DNA from: Hexactinellida sp. DTS-2022
Taxonomy: Eukaryota > Porifera > Hexactinellida
Direction of reading: 5' to 3'
Length of the DNA stretch: 64,000 nt
NCBI GenBank assembly: GCA_028753945.1
Contig: JAPNXP010000015.1
Span: 806,001 to 870,000 of the forward strand
Made by a program: the position numbers and the translations under genes. The notes beneath the pieces were generated by a model. It did not search any database. It was not told where the DNA came from and saw only the letters and a list, made by a program, of their open reading frames with translations. Positions 12,001 through 20,043 of this stretch are shown here, in pieces; positions within the stretch are counted from its first letter, which is position 1; each line of letters begins with the position of its first letter.

Positions 12001-12317
12001 ATTCTTTTGTATTCCCAAATGGTCAAAAACGCGTGTCTAATTTTCGATAATTTTGCGTTACATAACGGTATAATATTTCTTTGTAGATATTCGCTCTTCA
12101 CCAATACAAACCTAGCCCTCTGTACATAATGGACGAAATAGATGCGGCACTGGACTACAGGAACGTATCTCTCCTGGGACACTATATAAAGGAGCGTACA
12201 AAGAATGCACAGTTTATAGTTATTAGTCTGAGGAACTACATGTTCGAGCTAGCGGACAGACTGATAGGGATATACAAGACTGATGACGTCACCAGCTGTA
12301 TTTCTATTCCACTTTAA
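1..12317 (+). CDS. SMC4: SMC4, condensin core ATPase subunit (5' part outside window)
   Basis: SMC4 pairs with SMC2 as the ATPase core of condensin, which compacts mitotic chromosomes. Exons read: 1-50, 2370-2552, 2854-2931, 4312-4541, 4646-4733, 4798-4949, 5781-6221, 10222-10508, 10744-10980, 11102-11393 and 12087-12317; phases agree throughout, giving the last 755 residues. They cover the end of the first coiled coil, the hinge ([37 protein letters not shown]), the returning coiled coil and the C-terminal ATPase lobe, with signature motif [13 protein letters not shown] and Walker [16 protein letters not shown] and [16 protein letters not shown] mark it as SMC4 rather than SMC1-3. The acceptor at 10221 was chosen over the AG at 10207 because only it keeps the frame and aligns with SMC4 ([14 protein letters not shown]). 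The N-terminal Walker A exons lie upstream of the window. Introns host DMAP1, GPN1, a tRNA, two receptors and a small ORF. Confidence 0.95.
61..214. repeat. Short inverted-repeat element, pogo-like TACGAAC family
   Basis: Ends resemble the CTCGTTAATACGAACAC termini seen at least six more times in the window (for example 11674-11846 and 48874-49061). It sits in the SMC4 intron upstream of DMAP1. Boundaries are approximate. Confidence 0.55.
225..265. repeat. ATT trinucleotide tract
   Basis: Low-complexity run of tta/att units in an SMC4 intron, just downstream of the DMAP1 stop codon. It generates a spurious poly-asparagine reading frame on the minus strand. Confidence 0.8.
295..2105 (-). CDS. 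DMAP1: DMAP1, DNMT1-associated protein (NuA4/SRCAP subunit)
   Basis: DMAP1 (yeast Swc4/Eaf2) is a shared subunit of the TIP60/NuA4 acetyltransferase and SRCAP remodelling complexes. Exons on the minus strand: 2105-1581, 1366-1109 and 921-295, all phase 0, 469 residues (human about 467). Seen: [22 protein letters not shown] and [20 protein letters not shown] lead into a SANT/Myb-like domain ([21 protein letters not shown]), then [16 protein letters not shown]. The C-terminal exon holds an Arg/Asp-rich stretch followed by the DMAP1 domain ([12 protein letters not shown]) and a basic tail with SRKRKG. The whole gene lies antisense in one SMC4 intron. Intron 1 (1367-1580) is mostly a pogo-like element ending about 10 bp from the exon 1 donor. 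The start [10 protein letters not shown] matches the family N terminus. Confidence 0.95.
1399..1570. repeat. Pogo-like inverted-repeat element (TAATCCGAC family), in DMAP1 intron 1
   Basis: Begins CAGTAGAATCTGTCTAATCC; the far end reads GGTCGGATTATGCAGGTTATA in inverse orientation. The same family occurs at 21468-21627, sharing internal CTTATCCCAA-type words. No coding capacity. Confidence 0.7.
2151..2300. repeat. Inverted-repeat element, GGGGCTGTTCAAACGTTACG family
   Basis: Left end AGGGCTGCTCAAACGTTACG, right end CATAACGTTAAACG inverted. The internal words 'gtgacagacca' and 'caaaatagt' recur at 17868-17992 and 49066-49199. It lies just upstream of the DMAP1 start, in the SMC4 intron. Confidence 0.6.
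2629..2806. repeat. Degenerate CAGT-ended element (TAATAACGG variant)
   Basis: Starts CAGTGGAACCGGTTAATAAC and ends in a degenerate inverse copy before 'actgta'. It resembles the other CAGT-ended families and lies in a 301-bp SMC4 intron. Confidence 0.5.
3066..4151 (+). CDS. GPN1: GPN1 (XAB1) GPN-loop GTPase
   Basis: GPN1 is a small GTPase that, with GPN2/GPN3, assembles RNA polymerase II and brings it into the nucleus. The 361-residue single-exon ORF (human 374) has the P-loop GMAGAGKTT near residues 42-50, the defining GPN insertion ([13 protein letters not shown]) near 102, G3 DTPGQ near 138 and the NKCD guanine motif. The family C-terminal helix ([15 protein letters not shown]) precedes an acidic tail rich in Asp, Glu and Gly. 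It lies sense-oriented and intronless inside an SMC4 intron (2932-4311), so it needs its own promoter within the preceding ~130 bp. A spliced SMC4 intron carrying an intact intronless gene suggests retroposition or intron loss; a poly(A) scar is not evident. Confidence 0.95.
   Translation: MAEKIVPNEPPRDVITPQANLVPETPVPLKSSSPTPCILVMGMAGAGKTTFVQRLSADLHAKGTPPYVINLDPAVLKVPYPVNIDIRDTVNYKEIMKQYGLGPNGGIMTALNLFSTQFDQVLAYIEKSANKHSLVIFDTPGQLEVFTWSASGTIITDTLGATLPTIVVYVLDTSRSVSPTTFMSNMLNACSILYKTTLPFILVMNKCDIIDNGFVVEWMKDFTVFRQAMSQETSFMSNLVQSMSLALEEFYSNIASVGVSALTGMGISEFLAAVDTATVEYWDYLARRKRREAEAGEKLKEMEKERLTEVKKRSGKGKRVIMGFDLSLQPELDSDDEPYGVGGESPDEDPDHGHDEEFGES
4950..5780. other. SMC4 intron holding only a tRNA gene
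   Basis: Apart from the tRNA at 5086-5158 the 831-bp intron is AT-rich, and I see no ORF, inverted-repeat element or other structure in it. Confidence 0.6.
5086..5158 (-). tRNA. tRNA-Val (anticodon TAC)
   Basis: A 73-nt cloverleaf on the minus strand. The acceptor stem GGTTCGT pairs with ACGAACC, discriminator A. The D arm carries GTGTAGTGGCTATCAC (A box), the anticodon stem is TCTGC/GCAGA around loop TTTACAC giving anticodon TAC, and the T arm is CCTGGGTTCGAGCCCCAG (B box). No intron and no encoded CCA, as expected for a eukaryotic nuclear tRNA. It is antisense in an SMC4 intron. Confidence 0.95.
6341..7951 (-). CDS. LRR/EGF single-pass membrane receptor, copy A
   Basis: A 536-residue single-exon ORF. 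Seen in order: signal peptide ([12 protein letters not shown]), a Cys-containing N-terminal region, several leucine-rich repeats ([43 protein letters not shown]), an LRR C-terminal cap (CPLQWM...C), EGF-like modules ([36 protein letters not shown]), a hydrophobic span near residues 466-491 and a cytoplasmic tail that is basic then acidic, ending EQDDEL. The extracellular part is nearly identical to copy B (8295-9911), but membrane segment and tail are unrelated. Both lie in an SMC4 intron, head to head 343 bp apart. Recognition or adhesion is inferred from architecture; no orthologue is recognised. The C-terminal DDEL faces the cytosol and should not act as an ER-retrieval signal. Confidence 0.9.
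   Translation of the reverse strand: MQFVHKYNMQLLCLALILICITGGQQQCYNIQVPECLYEEACNCEFCTQDGSITIHFIICGNNTSAVNEGIRVCSSKDSSVLTMNISITSSLDGDIRLDMLANNIFYLAIYNQQQIKTVNLTATNNVSNLRTLAISGIGSFTIPNSAFFSQFIRIEKITLQNTSFYSPPSFSLLHALTYLDIYQSTLSQHSNVYVGEEFVGGLDQLEYLFVSSRQSTVGLSELAFRGLTSLTALSLPGNNIRYISENQFRDARALTHISLSRNNIAFLSSQTLQQLPRLATVDVSDNPLNCSCPLQWMSVAVSKFHFSFINEPTCQYPQESVNATPTSPSTYQSCAPLSLSLQCLNRSNPLCPSPLSCYDTAAGYQCSACPPGYGQVSDSACVDLDACSRAPSPCADNTTCVSTVGAFLCLSPSNPCGTRNGGCEQKCEFNGSSHWCTCYAGFKFDNATKKCVSDATEATYQTKIAYSIAGAAVTLSLIPWIIIFLMQCCRYKGNKYRRIMRHTTKEQGIEMAEIPTQNEERIRMMNSGMEQDDEL
7952..8294. promoter_or_regulatory. Shared upstream region of the divergent LRR receptor pair
   Basis: The 343 bp between the two start codons must hold both promoters. 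It is AT-rich. No further ORF or inverted-repeat element is evident, and coregulation is an inference from geometry. Confidence 0.5.
8295..9911 (+). CDS. LRR/EGF single-pass membrane receptor, copy B
   Basis: A 538-residue single-exon ORF, the inverted duplicate of copy A. Signal peptide ([15 protein letters not shown]), leucine-rich repeats, Cys-rich cap and EGF-like modules match copy A with few substitutions (NIQSI for NIRYI, LEHLF for LEYLF). Identity stops abruptly after KFDNAT; beyond it a different juxtamembrane stretch, a hydrophobic span near residues 462-488 and a longer tail follow, with a Tyr/Arg-rich start (YQHRRYKLL), a Pro-rich middle and the end EALYIEN. Same ectodomain with different signalling ends suggests receptors sharing ligands but differing in output. 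The inverted arrangement favours gene conversion. Function is inferred; ligand unknown. Confidence 0.9.
   Translation: MQYICFVLCLALILICITGGQQQCYDIQVPECLYEEAFKCKFCTQDGINIIHFIICGNNISAVNDGIRACSSKDSSILAMNISITSSLDGDIRLDMLANNILHLAIYNQQQIQTVNLTASKKVPNLRTLAISGIGSFTIPNSAFFSQFIRIEKITLQNTSFYSPPSFSQLHALTYLDIYQSTLSQHSNVHVGEEFVGGLDQLEHLFVSSRQSTVGLSELAFRGLTSLTALSLPGNNIQSISENQFRDARALTHISLSRNNIAFLSSQTLQQLPRLATVDVSDNPLNCSCPLQWMSVAVSKFHFSFINEPTCQYPQESVNATPTSPSTYQSCAPLSLSLQCLNRSNPLCPSPLSCYDTAAGYQCSACPPGYGQVSDSACVDLDACSRAPSPCADNTTCVSTVGAFLCLSPSNPCGTRNGGCEQKCEFNGSSHWCTCYAGFKFDNATSGLCRYEGSYSDSIAYKLLLGIFIPLCIISWIFIAAIVFVFCYSNYQHRRYKLLGPNTESPHVPTGPPEAAPLINSEGIGDSDGSSEALYIEN
9912..10221. other. SMC4 intron remainder after receptor B
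   Basis: AT-rich 310 bp; 3' UTR of copy B is expected here, then the SMC4 polypyrimidine tract and acceptor at 10221. Nothing else seen. Confidence 0.5.
10548..10726. repeat. Pogo-like inverted-repeat element (TATAACGAAGT family)
   Basis: Left end GAACTCCCGTTATAACGAAG and right end CTTCGTTATAACGAGAGTTC followed by CACTG are inverted copies. It fills most of the SMC4 intron 10509-10743. Family members occur at 13886-14050 and 22996-23128. Confidence 0.75.
10999..11060. repeat. Short CAGTCAGGTTC-ended remnant
   Basis: The word AGACCTGACT is repeated near the right end, which reads ACCTGACTGTA. A relative with GAACCTGACTGTA is at 39045-39142. Confidence 0.4.
11413..11655 (-). CDS. Small coiled-coil protein, unrecognised
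   Basis: An 80-residue single-exon ORF antisense in the last SMC4 intron. Nearly the whole protein is predicted helical from its heptad-like Leu/Ile spacing and charge ([20 protein letters not shown], then [18 protein letters not shown]). GC content is clearly higher than the flanking intron, which supports real coding. It lacks membrane spans and signal peptide. I do not recognise the family; short coiled-coil adaptor or complex subunits are possible. Adjacent upstream is a pogo-like element at 11674-11846, about 20 bp from the start codon. Confidence 0.6.
   Translation of the reverse strand: MATSGDNNGDIDRLRTELEKTRARLREEIERKLKLLQYIEGLQAYAGELEGTVQRQAQQIQQQEATLNLYLESDTNSTIQ
11674..11846. repeat. 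Pogo-like inverted-repeat element (TACGAAC family)
   Basis: Left end AGAACTCAGTTAGTACGAAC, right end GTTCATACTAACGAGGTTCT inverted. Internal 'cttatccggaattcgtattaacc' type segments are shared with 12575-12732 and 24857-25032. Confidence 0.75.
11963..12072. repeat. GGGGCTGTTCAAACG-family element
   Basis: Left end GGGGCTGTTCAAACGTCACG, right end TTTTGCGTTACATAACGG inverted. It lies immediately before the last SMC4 exon. Confidence 0.55.
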
Positions 12318-12574
12318 CACAGCACTTTATAATCTGTGTACACCGATCACTTGAGTATCTATACCAGTTCAGAATGATTTGAGGGTATTATTGTTGTTAT
12401 TGCTATTTAACTGAGCTAGACGATTGTTTGTGGTAGCATTTGAGTAAATTAGTAACATTTATAAATAAATAATTTTCTCACCAATACAACTAAATTAATA
12501 CGATTAAGGTTTTATTTTAATCTTATACGTACCTTAATTAGAGGAGCACTAACAGAGGTCTAATTATCTATATA

Positions 12575-12732
12575 CAGTAGAACTTCGTTAGTGCGAACAC
12601 CAGGGGACCGTCAAAATGCTTTTACTTATCCAGATTTTGTATTAACCCAATCTCATTTGTATTGGAAAGGCTTTAGAGGGACTCAAATAGTGTTGGTATA
12701 TACCCGTGTTCTTACTAACCAGGTTCTACTAT
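12575..12732. repeat. Pogo-like element directly upstream of RPN2
   Basis: Left end CAGTAGAACTTCGTTAGTGC, right end TGTTCTTACTAACCAGGTTC then TACTATA. Only about 11 bp separate it from the RPN2 start codon, so the RPN2 5' UTR or promoter must overlap it. Confidence 0.75.
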
Positions 12733-12743
12733 ACCACCTTGCC

Positions 12744-14870
12744 ATGCTAATTAGATCAGCTGCTATGCAGTATATAGTCTGTCTGCTTCTGCCCATCCTA
12801 TTCCAGCTGACACTCGGGCTGCTGGACGCAGGGGACCAGCGCATTTACGAGAACATATTCAAGTCTAACTTCCCCTACAGCAACTTGGAGACCGCATACC
12901 AAGCTACCTCTGGTCTCTCCAAGCTGGGCGTTAATATCGGCAAGCAGGAGAAGATATGCGATTTCGTAAAGAAGGAGATGAAACAGGACGAGTTGGCTTC
13001 TCTCTTCTACGCCACTTCGATCAAAAGGAATGTTAAGAAGTGTAAGTATGAGATTAGCAAGCAAGCCAATGAGCTCATAGCCAGGACAATTGCCACGCCA
13101 GGCGATGACATCACAGCGCTCTACTACGCACTGGAGAGTCAGAAGAACCTAGGAACCATGGATAAGTTCGATTCTCTCACAGACGCTCTAAGAGAAGCCA
13201 ACAGATCAACTGTAGTGCAACATGCACAGGTGTTAAAAGTCGCGACTTTTCTCCCAGAAGCAGCAGCTGTTGAATTCCTATCTGAGATAGAAACGATTGT
13301 GGATCGAGCTGACGAGACCAAAATAACTCGCTACTTCGCCGAAGGCTTCACAGCGACTGTAGAGTTCCTAACGCACGCGTACGCACTAGCTGAGTACGTT
13401 AATGAGAAACCTATGATAACGGCTGAAACGGTTGAGAAGTTCTTAACAGAGATTGAGTTCCATAGAGACATGGAGACTGTGGTTGATAATTTCGGAGTTT
13501 TATCAATAATGTCTGCGATGAATCACAGCTCCCTCTATTCTCCTATTTCTGCTCGCTTGCCAGACGAAGTAGTCAGCCTTTCGCGCTCGAATTCCAATCT
13601 CGATATCCTAGTTACGGACCTGATGAACAACCCAGCTGTAACAGGTGTGACTGTTGGTGTCAATGAGTATTCTAGCGGAAAGAAGAGAGAGCCTGTGAAC
13701 CGACAAATGGAATATATTTCCGGAGGGATATATAGACTCACTCTCGACAGCTTGCCTCCCATAGGGCCAGTTAGCTTCAAGTTTGATATACGAGCTGAGA
13801 ACAGGTACATACCAACCGAAGTAACACTTGTAACCAAAGTCATCACAACTATGAAAGTAAGTACTAATTGTAGTTTACAGTTAATTAACTCTCGTTATAA
13901 CGAAGTGTTTGGGACCTGTAAATTAATCGTTAAATCCGGATATTCGTTATATAGCGGATAATAATTAATGCATTTAGTGTTCTTGGGGAAAATATCAATT
14001 TCGTTATAAGCGGGTATTTCGTTAAATCCGACTTCGTTATATGTTCACTGTACTTAGCTTTAATTAGAAGCAATTCACTACTGTTTCCTATAGGTGGACA
14101 AGCTGTACTTCTCAATTCGCGAGAAAGAGCACACGAAGGCAGGCACCGAAGAGACCGTGACATTTCCGGGCGCACTGCCCTCCCTGCAGTCAGCTGATCA
14201 CCACCAGATTATTGTTATAAAACTCGACATATTCAACATAGAGGGTGCACCGTTCCAACCCGAACAGGTGTTCGCTTGCTTCGTACAGAACGAAACCTCC
14301 AACGAAGTGTTCTTCATAGGACAGCCCTCCACCTCTGGAGAGGACCATTACGTCATCAACATAGACCTGGGCGCGGTGGAGAAGGAGTCCTTCCGCTTAA
14401 TTTCCGGTCTCTACGAGCTGACTATGCTGTTGGGGGACGCGCGAATAACGAATCCCACCAAGTGGGTGATTGGAGAAATTGAGTTCACATTCCATCCTAG
14501 GCCGCCGGTCCCTGAGCCGGAAATACACTACGGACCCCTCCCGGAGATCCACCACCAGTTCAAGACCCCAGAACCGAGGCCCCCCGTCATCGTGTCGACT
14601 GTGTTCTGCGTTATTGTGCTCAGTCCGTGGTTAATCCTGCTTGTGATGTGGCCTAAAGTGGGCGTTAACCTCCGTAACATGTTCTCCTTCGGTCTGTCCG
14701 GCATTGTGTTCCAGATCTCGCTGTTCAGCATAGCGGGGCTCTACTGTCTGTACTGGTGGCAGCTGAACATGTTCCAGACGCTCTTCTACCTCAGTCCCTT
14801 GTCCGTGGTCGCTTTCCTGTCCGGACACAGGACCCTCAGGGCGCGAGCTGCGAATAGAATGAAGAAGTAA
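12744..14870 (+). CDS. RPN2: RPN2, ribophorin II, oligosaccharyltransferase subunit
   Basis: RPN2 (Swp1 in yeast) is a non-catalytic membrane subunit of the ER oligosaccharyltransferase that N-glycosylates nascent proteins. Two exons, 12744-13856 and 14094-14870, phase 0, give 629 residues (human 631). Seen: a cleavable signal peptide (YIVCLLLPILFQLTLGLLDA), a long lumenal domain with the family N terminus (YENIFKSNFPYSNLETAYQA), and three C-terminal hydrophobic spans (FCVIVLSPWLILLVMW, IVFQISLFSIAGLYCLYW, LFYLSPLSVVAFLSG) before a basic end. An in-frame extension upstream to 12591 lies in a transposable element, so the ATG at 12744 (or 12765) is preferred. The single intron is almost filled by a pogo-like element. 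Confidence 0.95.
13886..14050. repeat. Pogo-like element in the RPN2 intron (TATAACGAAGT family)
   Basis: Left end AACTCTCGTTATAACGAAGT, right end ACTTCGTTATATGTTCACTG inverted. It shares internal TTCGTTATAAGCGGGTATTT with the element at 10548-10726. Confidence 0.7.
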
Positions 14871-14988
14871 CGCGTCTGGGACGCTATTGAAATTGATACG
14901 GTAACTAGTCAAATGTTAGTTTATTAGATTTATTGGTTTCTATTAGCGCTAATAATAATTGGTCTATGACTTGTCTGACAATCTTATG

Positions 14989-15133
14989 CAGTACACTCGT
15001 TAATACGAACACCAAGGGACCAACGAAATTATTTTTATTAACCGGAGTCTTTGTTTAGACTTGGGGAATTAAACCTTGTACTCGTTAACCGATATTTCGC
15101 CTTATCCGTGTTCAAATTAACGAGAGTCTACTG
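14989..15133. repeat. Pogo-like element (TACGAAC family) upstream of PI3K
   Basis: Left end CAGTACACTCGTTAATACGA, right end ATTAACGAGAGTCTACTG inverted. It ends about 60 bp before the PI3K start codon and makes up most of the RPN2-PI3K gap. Confidence 0.7.
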
Positions 15134-15191
15134 TAATTGGTAACACTGCTGTTTTATATTCCCAGCTGCCTATTTGAACTGTCGCATATTT

Positions 15192-18100
15192 ATGTCCGAA
15201 CAACCGAGGAAGTTTCGGGAGTCGGGTTGCGACAGAGACCGCATCGAGGTGGACATCCTCCTGCCCTACGGAGTGCTGATTCCCCTGCAGTGCAAGAGGA
15301 CTCAAAAACTGGTCGACATCAAGACCATGGTGTGGAGGGAGGCTCAGAAGTACCCGCTGGCTAAGCTGCTGTGGAACGACCCCTCCCGCTACCAGTTCAT
15401 GTGCATCAACCAGAGAGCCGAGAAGATCGAGCTCTATGACGAGACCAAGTCTCTGGCGGACATAAAGCCGTACAAGCCGATCCTACAGCTGTTCGAGCGG
15501 GTGGGGGACCGGGAGGAGAAGGAGTTCAATGCTAAGATGAGTGTTCTCATCGGGAAAGGGGTCTACGAGATGGAGCAGAGCAACGAGGAAGAGGTATGGC
15601 TAGAACAGCGATTCCCAACCCTTTTTAACCGTGGATCCCCTATAGCGAATATTAGACATTCTGTGGACCCCCTCCCATTGACCGTAATACAAATTTTGAG
15701 ATCTTGTGGACCCAGGTTTGGAACCACTAGGTTAGAATCTACCCCGTATACATTTTTAAGGCATATTAGAGATTAATTTTACACTATAATTTTATAGTAT
15801 TTCACTATTCAAATCCTTTAAAACACTGCTCATACTAATAGCACATACAGTAGACTTCGCTTAATAGAGCCACCGTTTAATAGATTTCTCCGCTTAATCG
15901 GGTCAAAGCGACCTAGTTCGGGGTCCCAGGTGACTTATTAAGCGGAGTAGACTGTATTACTATTCCCGATAATAGGTTGTCCACTTCCGAGCTATAATGC
16001 TGGACAAGTGCAAGCAAGCAGTGGTGAAGCGGGCAAACGCCTCCTGGGAGGAGCGGGCCATGTACAAGTTCGCGCCGTCCGTGTACCAGTTCGAGCGACT
16101 GCTGCCCGAGTCCATGGAGCAGCAAGTTGGGAAGGAGATGAGTTACAGAATACAAGTGTTTGTTAAGGGGGAGTATCTCAAACAGATGAATGACGATGTA
16201 ATGGTGAGTGCAGTAGAACCCGGTTTTAACCTAAATATTAATACTCAAAATATCATGAAAATTCGAGATTGTATTAAAGTATTAAGGGGTAAAGAAACCG
16301 CATTTACATGTGAGATAGAGACTAACTTCCAATGGGTATGATAGGTAAAAAGTAAGCTGAGCACGAATTTCGCGTTTGAAAATTTATAATATTAATTTTT
16401 GTTGTGTTGCTAACAATTCAAAATAGAGAAATCGTGTAATGGTTGAGTAATTCATCGCGAAGCGACCGAGACCGAAGGGCTCGTGTAGTATAAAGTAGTA
16501 AAGTACCATAACCTAATAAATCCATATTCAGTTCATACGACCCTATCTCTCTAGCTTAGCATCAGAAACAAGCCGAACTTACTGGCTGCTAGGGTTCTGC
16601 AGAGCTGTCACATGCACGGGCTCTACAGAGACAAATCGCCTCCCGATTTCGTATTTAAGATATACGGCCGCGAGGAGTGCCTGCTCGGAGACGAGCCTAT
16701 GATTAACTACGAGTACGTGAAGTCCTGTGTCATGTCGCACAAGATCCCGGAGCTCATATTCCTGCTGAAAGAGGACTTGGAGCTGAACATAAAGGAGGAG
16801 TTCCCCCGTCTCCCTCCCGCGGCGATCCCCTCCCCGCCCAAAGAAGCCAAGTACCTGTGGGACCTGTACGGGGTCTTCTATGTGAGTGGAGTCAGCTTAA
16901 GTTATAAACACAGTTGTATAATACGTAAATTATCCCTCCCGTAAAACACGTATTAAAACGCAGCGATTCCGAACCTTTTTTATACTGGAGATCCCCTTAG
17001 CAAATACCAAACATTCTGTGGACCCAAGGGTTATATGGACCCTAGGTTGGGAACCACTGTGTTAACGTATTATACGTTTGTATTAAACATAGAACAACTG
17101 AATAAATCAAGCTACGTATTTCTAAATAAAACTATAGATTGCTGTCCTATTTATAGGTGAAAGCACTTGAAGCCAAAGGCATTAACGTTAACAACACAAC
17201 CCCCATTCAGCTGTACCTGGGCCTCTACCACGGCAGCTCTCCCATAACAGACATAAAGTTCACTAAAGCGGGTCACGGATCCAACCCCGTTTGGAACGAG
17301 ACAGTCCTGTTTGAGGACCTGGAGGCGTCCAACATCCCCCGCGGGGCGCGGCTCTGCTGTGTGCTCTACCACACCGTGGACTCTAAGAACGCGAAGAAGA
17401 AGCAGAAGGTGCCGCTAGCCTGGGTCAACCTCGCCATGTTCGACTACCGCTATCTCCTGCGCACTAGCACCATTGAGCTGGCCATGTGGAGCATGGAGGA
17501 CAACGAAGCGACCCTCGAGGAGGACCTGCACCCTCTGGGCGTGGCGGGCCCGAACCCCACCGGACAGATGAAGCTGATCCTAGAGTTTATCCAAACGGAG
17601 AAGCCCGTGAAGGGGCCTAGCCAGACTCAGATGATAGACTATGCCAGCACTATCCCAATGAGTAACTACACGGGGGCATCCAAACTGCTAATTAACGACT
17701 TAGACTTTATTGTTAGCAAGGACCCGCTGGCCGAGCTAACTGACCAGGACATCGAGCTGATCTGGAAGCTGAGGGGGTACCTCATGGCGTACATGCCCAT
17801 CGGGCTGCCTAAGCTAGTGTCCTCTGTCAAGTGGAACTCCAGGGAACAAGTATGTGTTATATAAGGGGAAATTCAAACGTTATGTAACGCTTCCAAGGGG
17901 GGTTAACTAAAATTTTACAGACCGTCCAGTTTCTATTGCAAAATAGTAAAAAAATTTAGGAATCCGGATTCCATAACGTTTGAGCGGGCCTAACTGGAAT
18001 GTTAGTTCGGTTACCTACATTCCACTTCTCCCCTTAGGTATCCCAGATGCTGCTGCTGCTGCAGAGCTGGCCCCTACTGACCCCGTCCCAAGCCCTGGAG

Positions 18101-19519
18101 CTCCTCGACTACAACTACCAGGAGCCAGCTGTGAGGTCGTTTGCCATCCGTTGCCTCGAGAACGCCAGCGACGCGGAGATATCCCGGTACCTGCTGCAGC
18201 TGGTGCAGGCGCTGAAGTACGAAGCGTATCTGGACTGCGACCTGGCCAGCTTCCTGCTGGACCGCGCCTGGAACAACCAGCGCATCGGACACTACCTCTT
18301 CTGGTACCTGAGAGCCGAGATGAAGTCCCCTATCGCGAGAACTAGGTTCGGACTAATGCTGGAGGCATACTGCAGAGGCAGCATTAGCCACCTGCCGATT
18401 CTCTTGAGACAGATCGAGGCGGTTAGAGTTATGAAGCGGATTAGCAAGGAGGTGCAGAACCTGAAGACAAGAGACAAGGAGAAGATAAAAACTACTCTCA
18501 TGAACCAACTGCAGAGCGAGGCAAACATTGCCTGTCTAACAGGCATTACTTCCATTCTGAACCCCGCATACAAACTAACGTCGTTCATCGCGAAGTCTTG
18601 TCGAGCTTTTGATTCCAAAATGAAGCCCCTACTCCTGACATACGACAACACAGATTCTAAGACCGTGACCACCTCTCCCTCGCCTACCATTTCTATTATA
18701 TTCAAGAGAGGCGATGATTTGCGGCAAGACATGCTTACGCTGCAGATATTCGAAACCATGGATAAGATCTGGCAGGAGGCTGATCTATACCTCAAAATTC
18801 TTCCATATGGCTGCATCGCAACCAGCCACAGAGGTGGGCTTATCGAGGCGGTTATGAATGCAGAGACAATTGCAAATATTCAGAAGAACGCGGGCACCAT
18901 AGCGTTCTTGCCAAAGAAATCTGTATACCAGTCTCTCTACGATTGGTTGACTAAGAACAATCCCACTGAAGCTTCGTTGAATAAGGCAATCGATACCTTT
19001 ACGCGTTCTTGTGCCGCCTACTGTGTGGCCACGTACGTGTTGGGGATAGGGGACAGACACAGCGATAACATCATGCTGAGGAATGACGGGCATTTGTTCC
19101 ATATCGACTTTGGGCATTTTCTAGGAAATTTTAAAACCAAGTTTGGTTTTCGTCGTGAGCGAGTTCCGTTCATTTTGACTTATGATTTCGTATATATTAT
19201 CTGTAATGGAAATGAGAATTTCGCGAAAACAGATGAGTTCAAAAGGTTCGCGGCAATGTGCGGTAAAGCTTACCTCGCGCTCAGACAGAAAGCTGGAATG
19301 TTGCTGAATCTCCTAGCGATGATGTTGTCCACCGGAATTCCACAGCTGAGGACCATCAGCGACCTTAATTACGTGCGAGACGCGCTTGCACTGAATTCTA
19401 CTGAGGAAGAAGCTAGGTTGCATTTCGACAAACAAATGTACGAAGCTCTGGAGAAGACCTGGAGCACTTCAATGAATTGGTTTTTCCACAGCCTAGCAAA
19501 GGACAACCGTAATAAGTAA
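15192..19519 (+). CDS. PIK3C: Class IA phosphoinositide 3-kinase catalytic subunit p110
   Basis: Phosphorylates PI(4,5)P2 to PIP3 downstream of receptor kinases and Ras. Five exons (15192-15593, 15976-16203, 16555-16881, 17157-17849, 18038-19519), all phase 0, give 1,043 residues, the size of vertebrate p110 delta. Seen in order: adaptor-binding domain (EVDILLPYGVLIPLQC), Ras-binding domain, C2 domain (QLYLGLYHGSSPITD), helical domain (LLDYNYQEPAVRSFAIRCLE) and kinase domain with FKRGDDLRQDMLTLQ, catalytic GIGDRHSDNIML and HIDFGHFLG. The end MNWFFHSLAKDNRNK resembles the beta/delta membrane-binding tail, but subtype cannot be assigned. The adaptor-binding domain implies a p85-type partner. 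An AG just upstream (15165) could join a 5' UTR exon. Introns 1, 3 and 4 carry short transposable elements. Confidence 0.95.
15606..15730. repeat. hAT-like short element in PI3K intron 1
   Basis: Left end CAGCGATTCCCAACCCTTTT and right end GGTTTGGAACCACTAG are imperfect inverted copies of the CAGNGGTTCCCAA terminus typical of hAT elements. Flanks 'ctagaa' and 'ttagaa' may be a worn target duplication. Its reading frame fuses with exon 1, giving a spurious extension. Confidence 0.6.
15848..15954. repeat. CAGT-ended element (TTAATAGAG family)
   Basis: Left end CAGTAGACTTCGCTTAATAG, right end TTATTAAGCGGAGTAGACTG inverted. A relative with CAGTCGACTCCGCTTAATAG is at 22358-22432. Confidence 0.7.
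16340..16500. repeat. Dispersed repeat with GCGAAGCGACCGAG core
   Basis: 'aaatagagaaatcg', 'ggttgagtaa' and 'gcgaagcgaccgagac' in this PI3K intron recur in the same order at 39850-39985 in the giant gene. No clear terminal inverted repeats; class unknown. Confidence 0.5.
16961..17059. repeat. hAT-like short element in PI3K intron 3
   Basis: Left end CAGCGATTCCGAACCTTTTT and right end TAGGTTGGGAACCACTG inverted; close relative of 15606-15730, sharing 'ggacccaggttg'-like words. Confidence 0.65.
17868..17992. repeat. GGGGCTGTTCAAACG-family element in PI3K intron 4
   Basis: Left AAATTCAAACGTTATGTAAC, right CATAACGTTTGAGCGGGCC inverted. It occupies most of the 188-bp intron. Confidence 0.6.
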
Positions 19520-20043
19520 ACATCTCAATAGTGTTAATATATATAGCTAAGTTTGTGTATATTTGTTGATAAGTTGCTTTTACAAATTTAATGTTGCAAT
19601 GTCTCTAAATATTATTCTACGTTTCAACTGAGATAATGAATAACTATTCGTGACTGGATTGTAATTATGCTCCTGTTTTTGTGTGACTAAATTATTGATC
19701 CTCATTCGCTTTTGGAAATTAAAACTCATTTAAATTCGATCTACGTAGTTACTACAATGCTTGTTATGACTTTACTACAGAGCTATTTTATAGATTTCGT
19801 CTTTACTTTCGATACCTAGCGATTTATATGACAAATTATTACTAAATATGAGTTGGAATTACCTAAGAATCAGCATATTTTATAACTTCGCACGTCATAC
19901 TAGATTTGTACACGTACGTATAAAAGAGTAGTTTGCTATCAACACATTTAATTAATAAGAAAACGGGCTTGATTTTTCAATTATTGCATCTAATTATTAG
20001 CATTTGACAAATAAACAATTGTAAATAAATCAGTATAATTATA
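19520..20043. other. Intergenic region PI3K to NHL gene
   Basis: AT-rich, 524 bp. It must contain the PI3K 3' UTR and the promoter of the next gene; no ORF or inverted-repeat element stands out. Confidence 0.5.

Noticed and set aside
12591-12743. N-terminal extension of the RPN2 ORF
   Set aside because: Lies within a pogo-like element; the signal peptide begins at the ATG at 12744 or 12765.
15594-15776. Extension of PI3K exon 1 into the intron
   Set aside because: A canonical donor follows GAG at 15593 and the extension is hAT-like element sequence without PI3K similarity.
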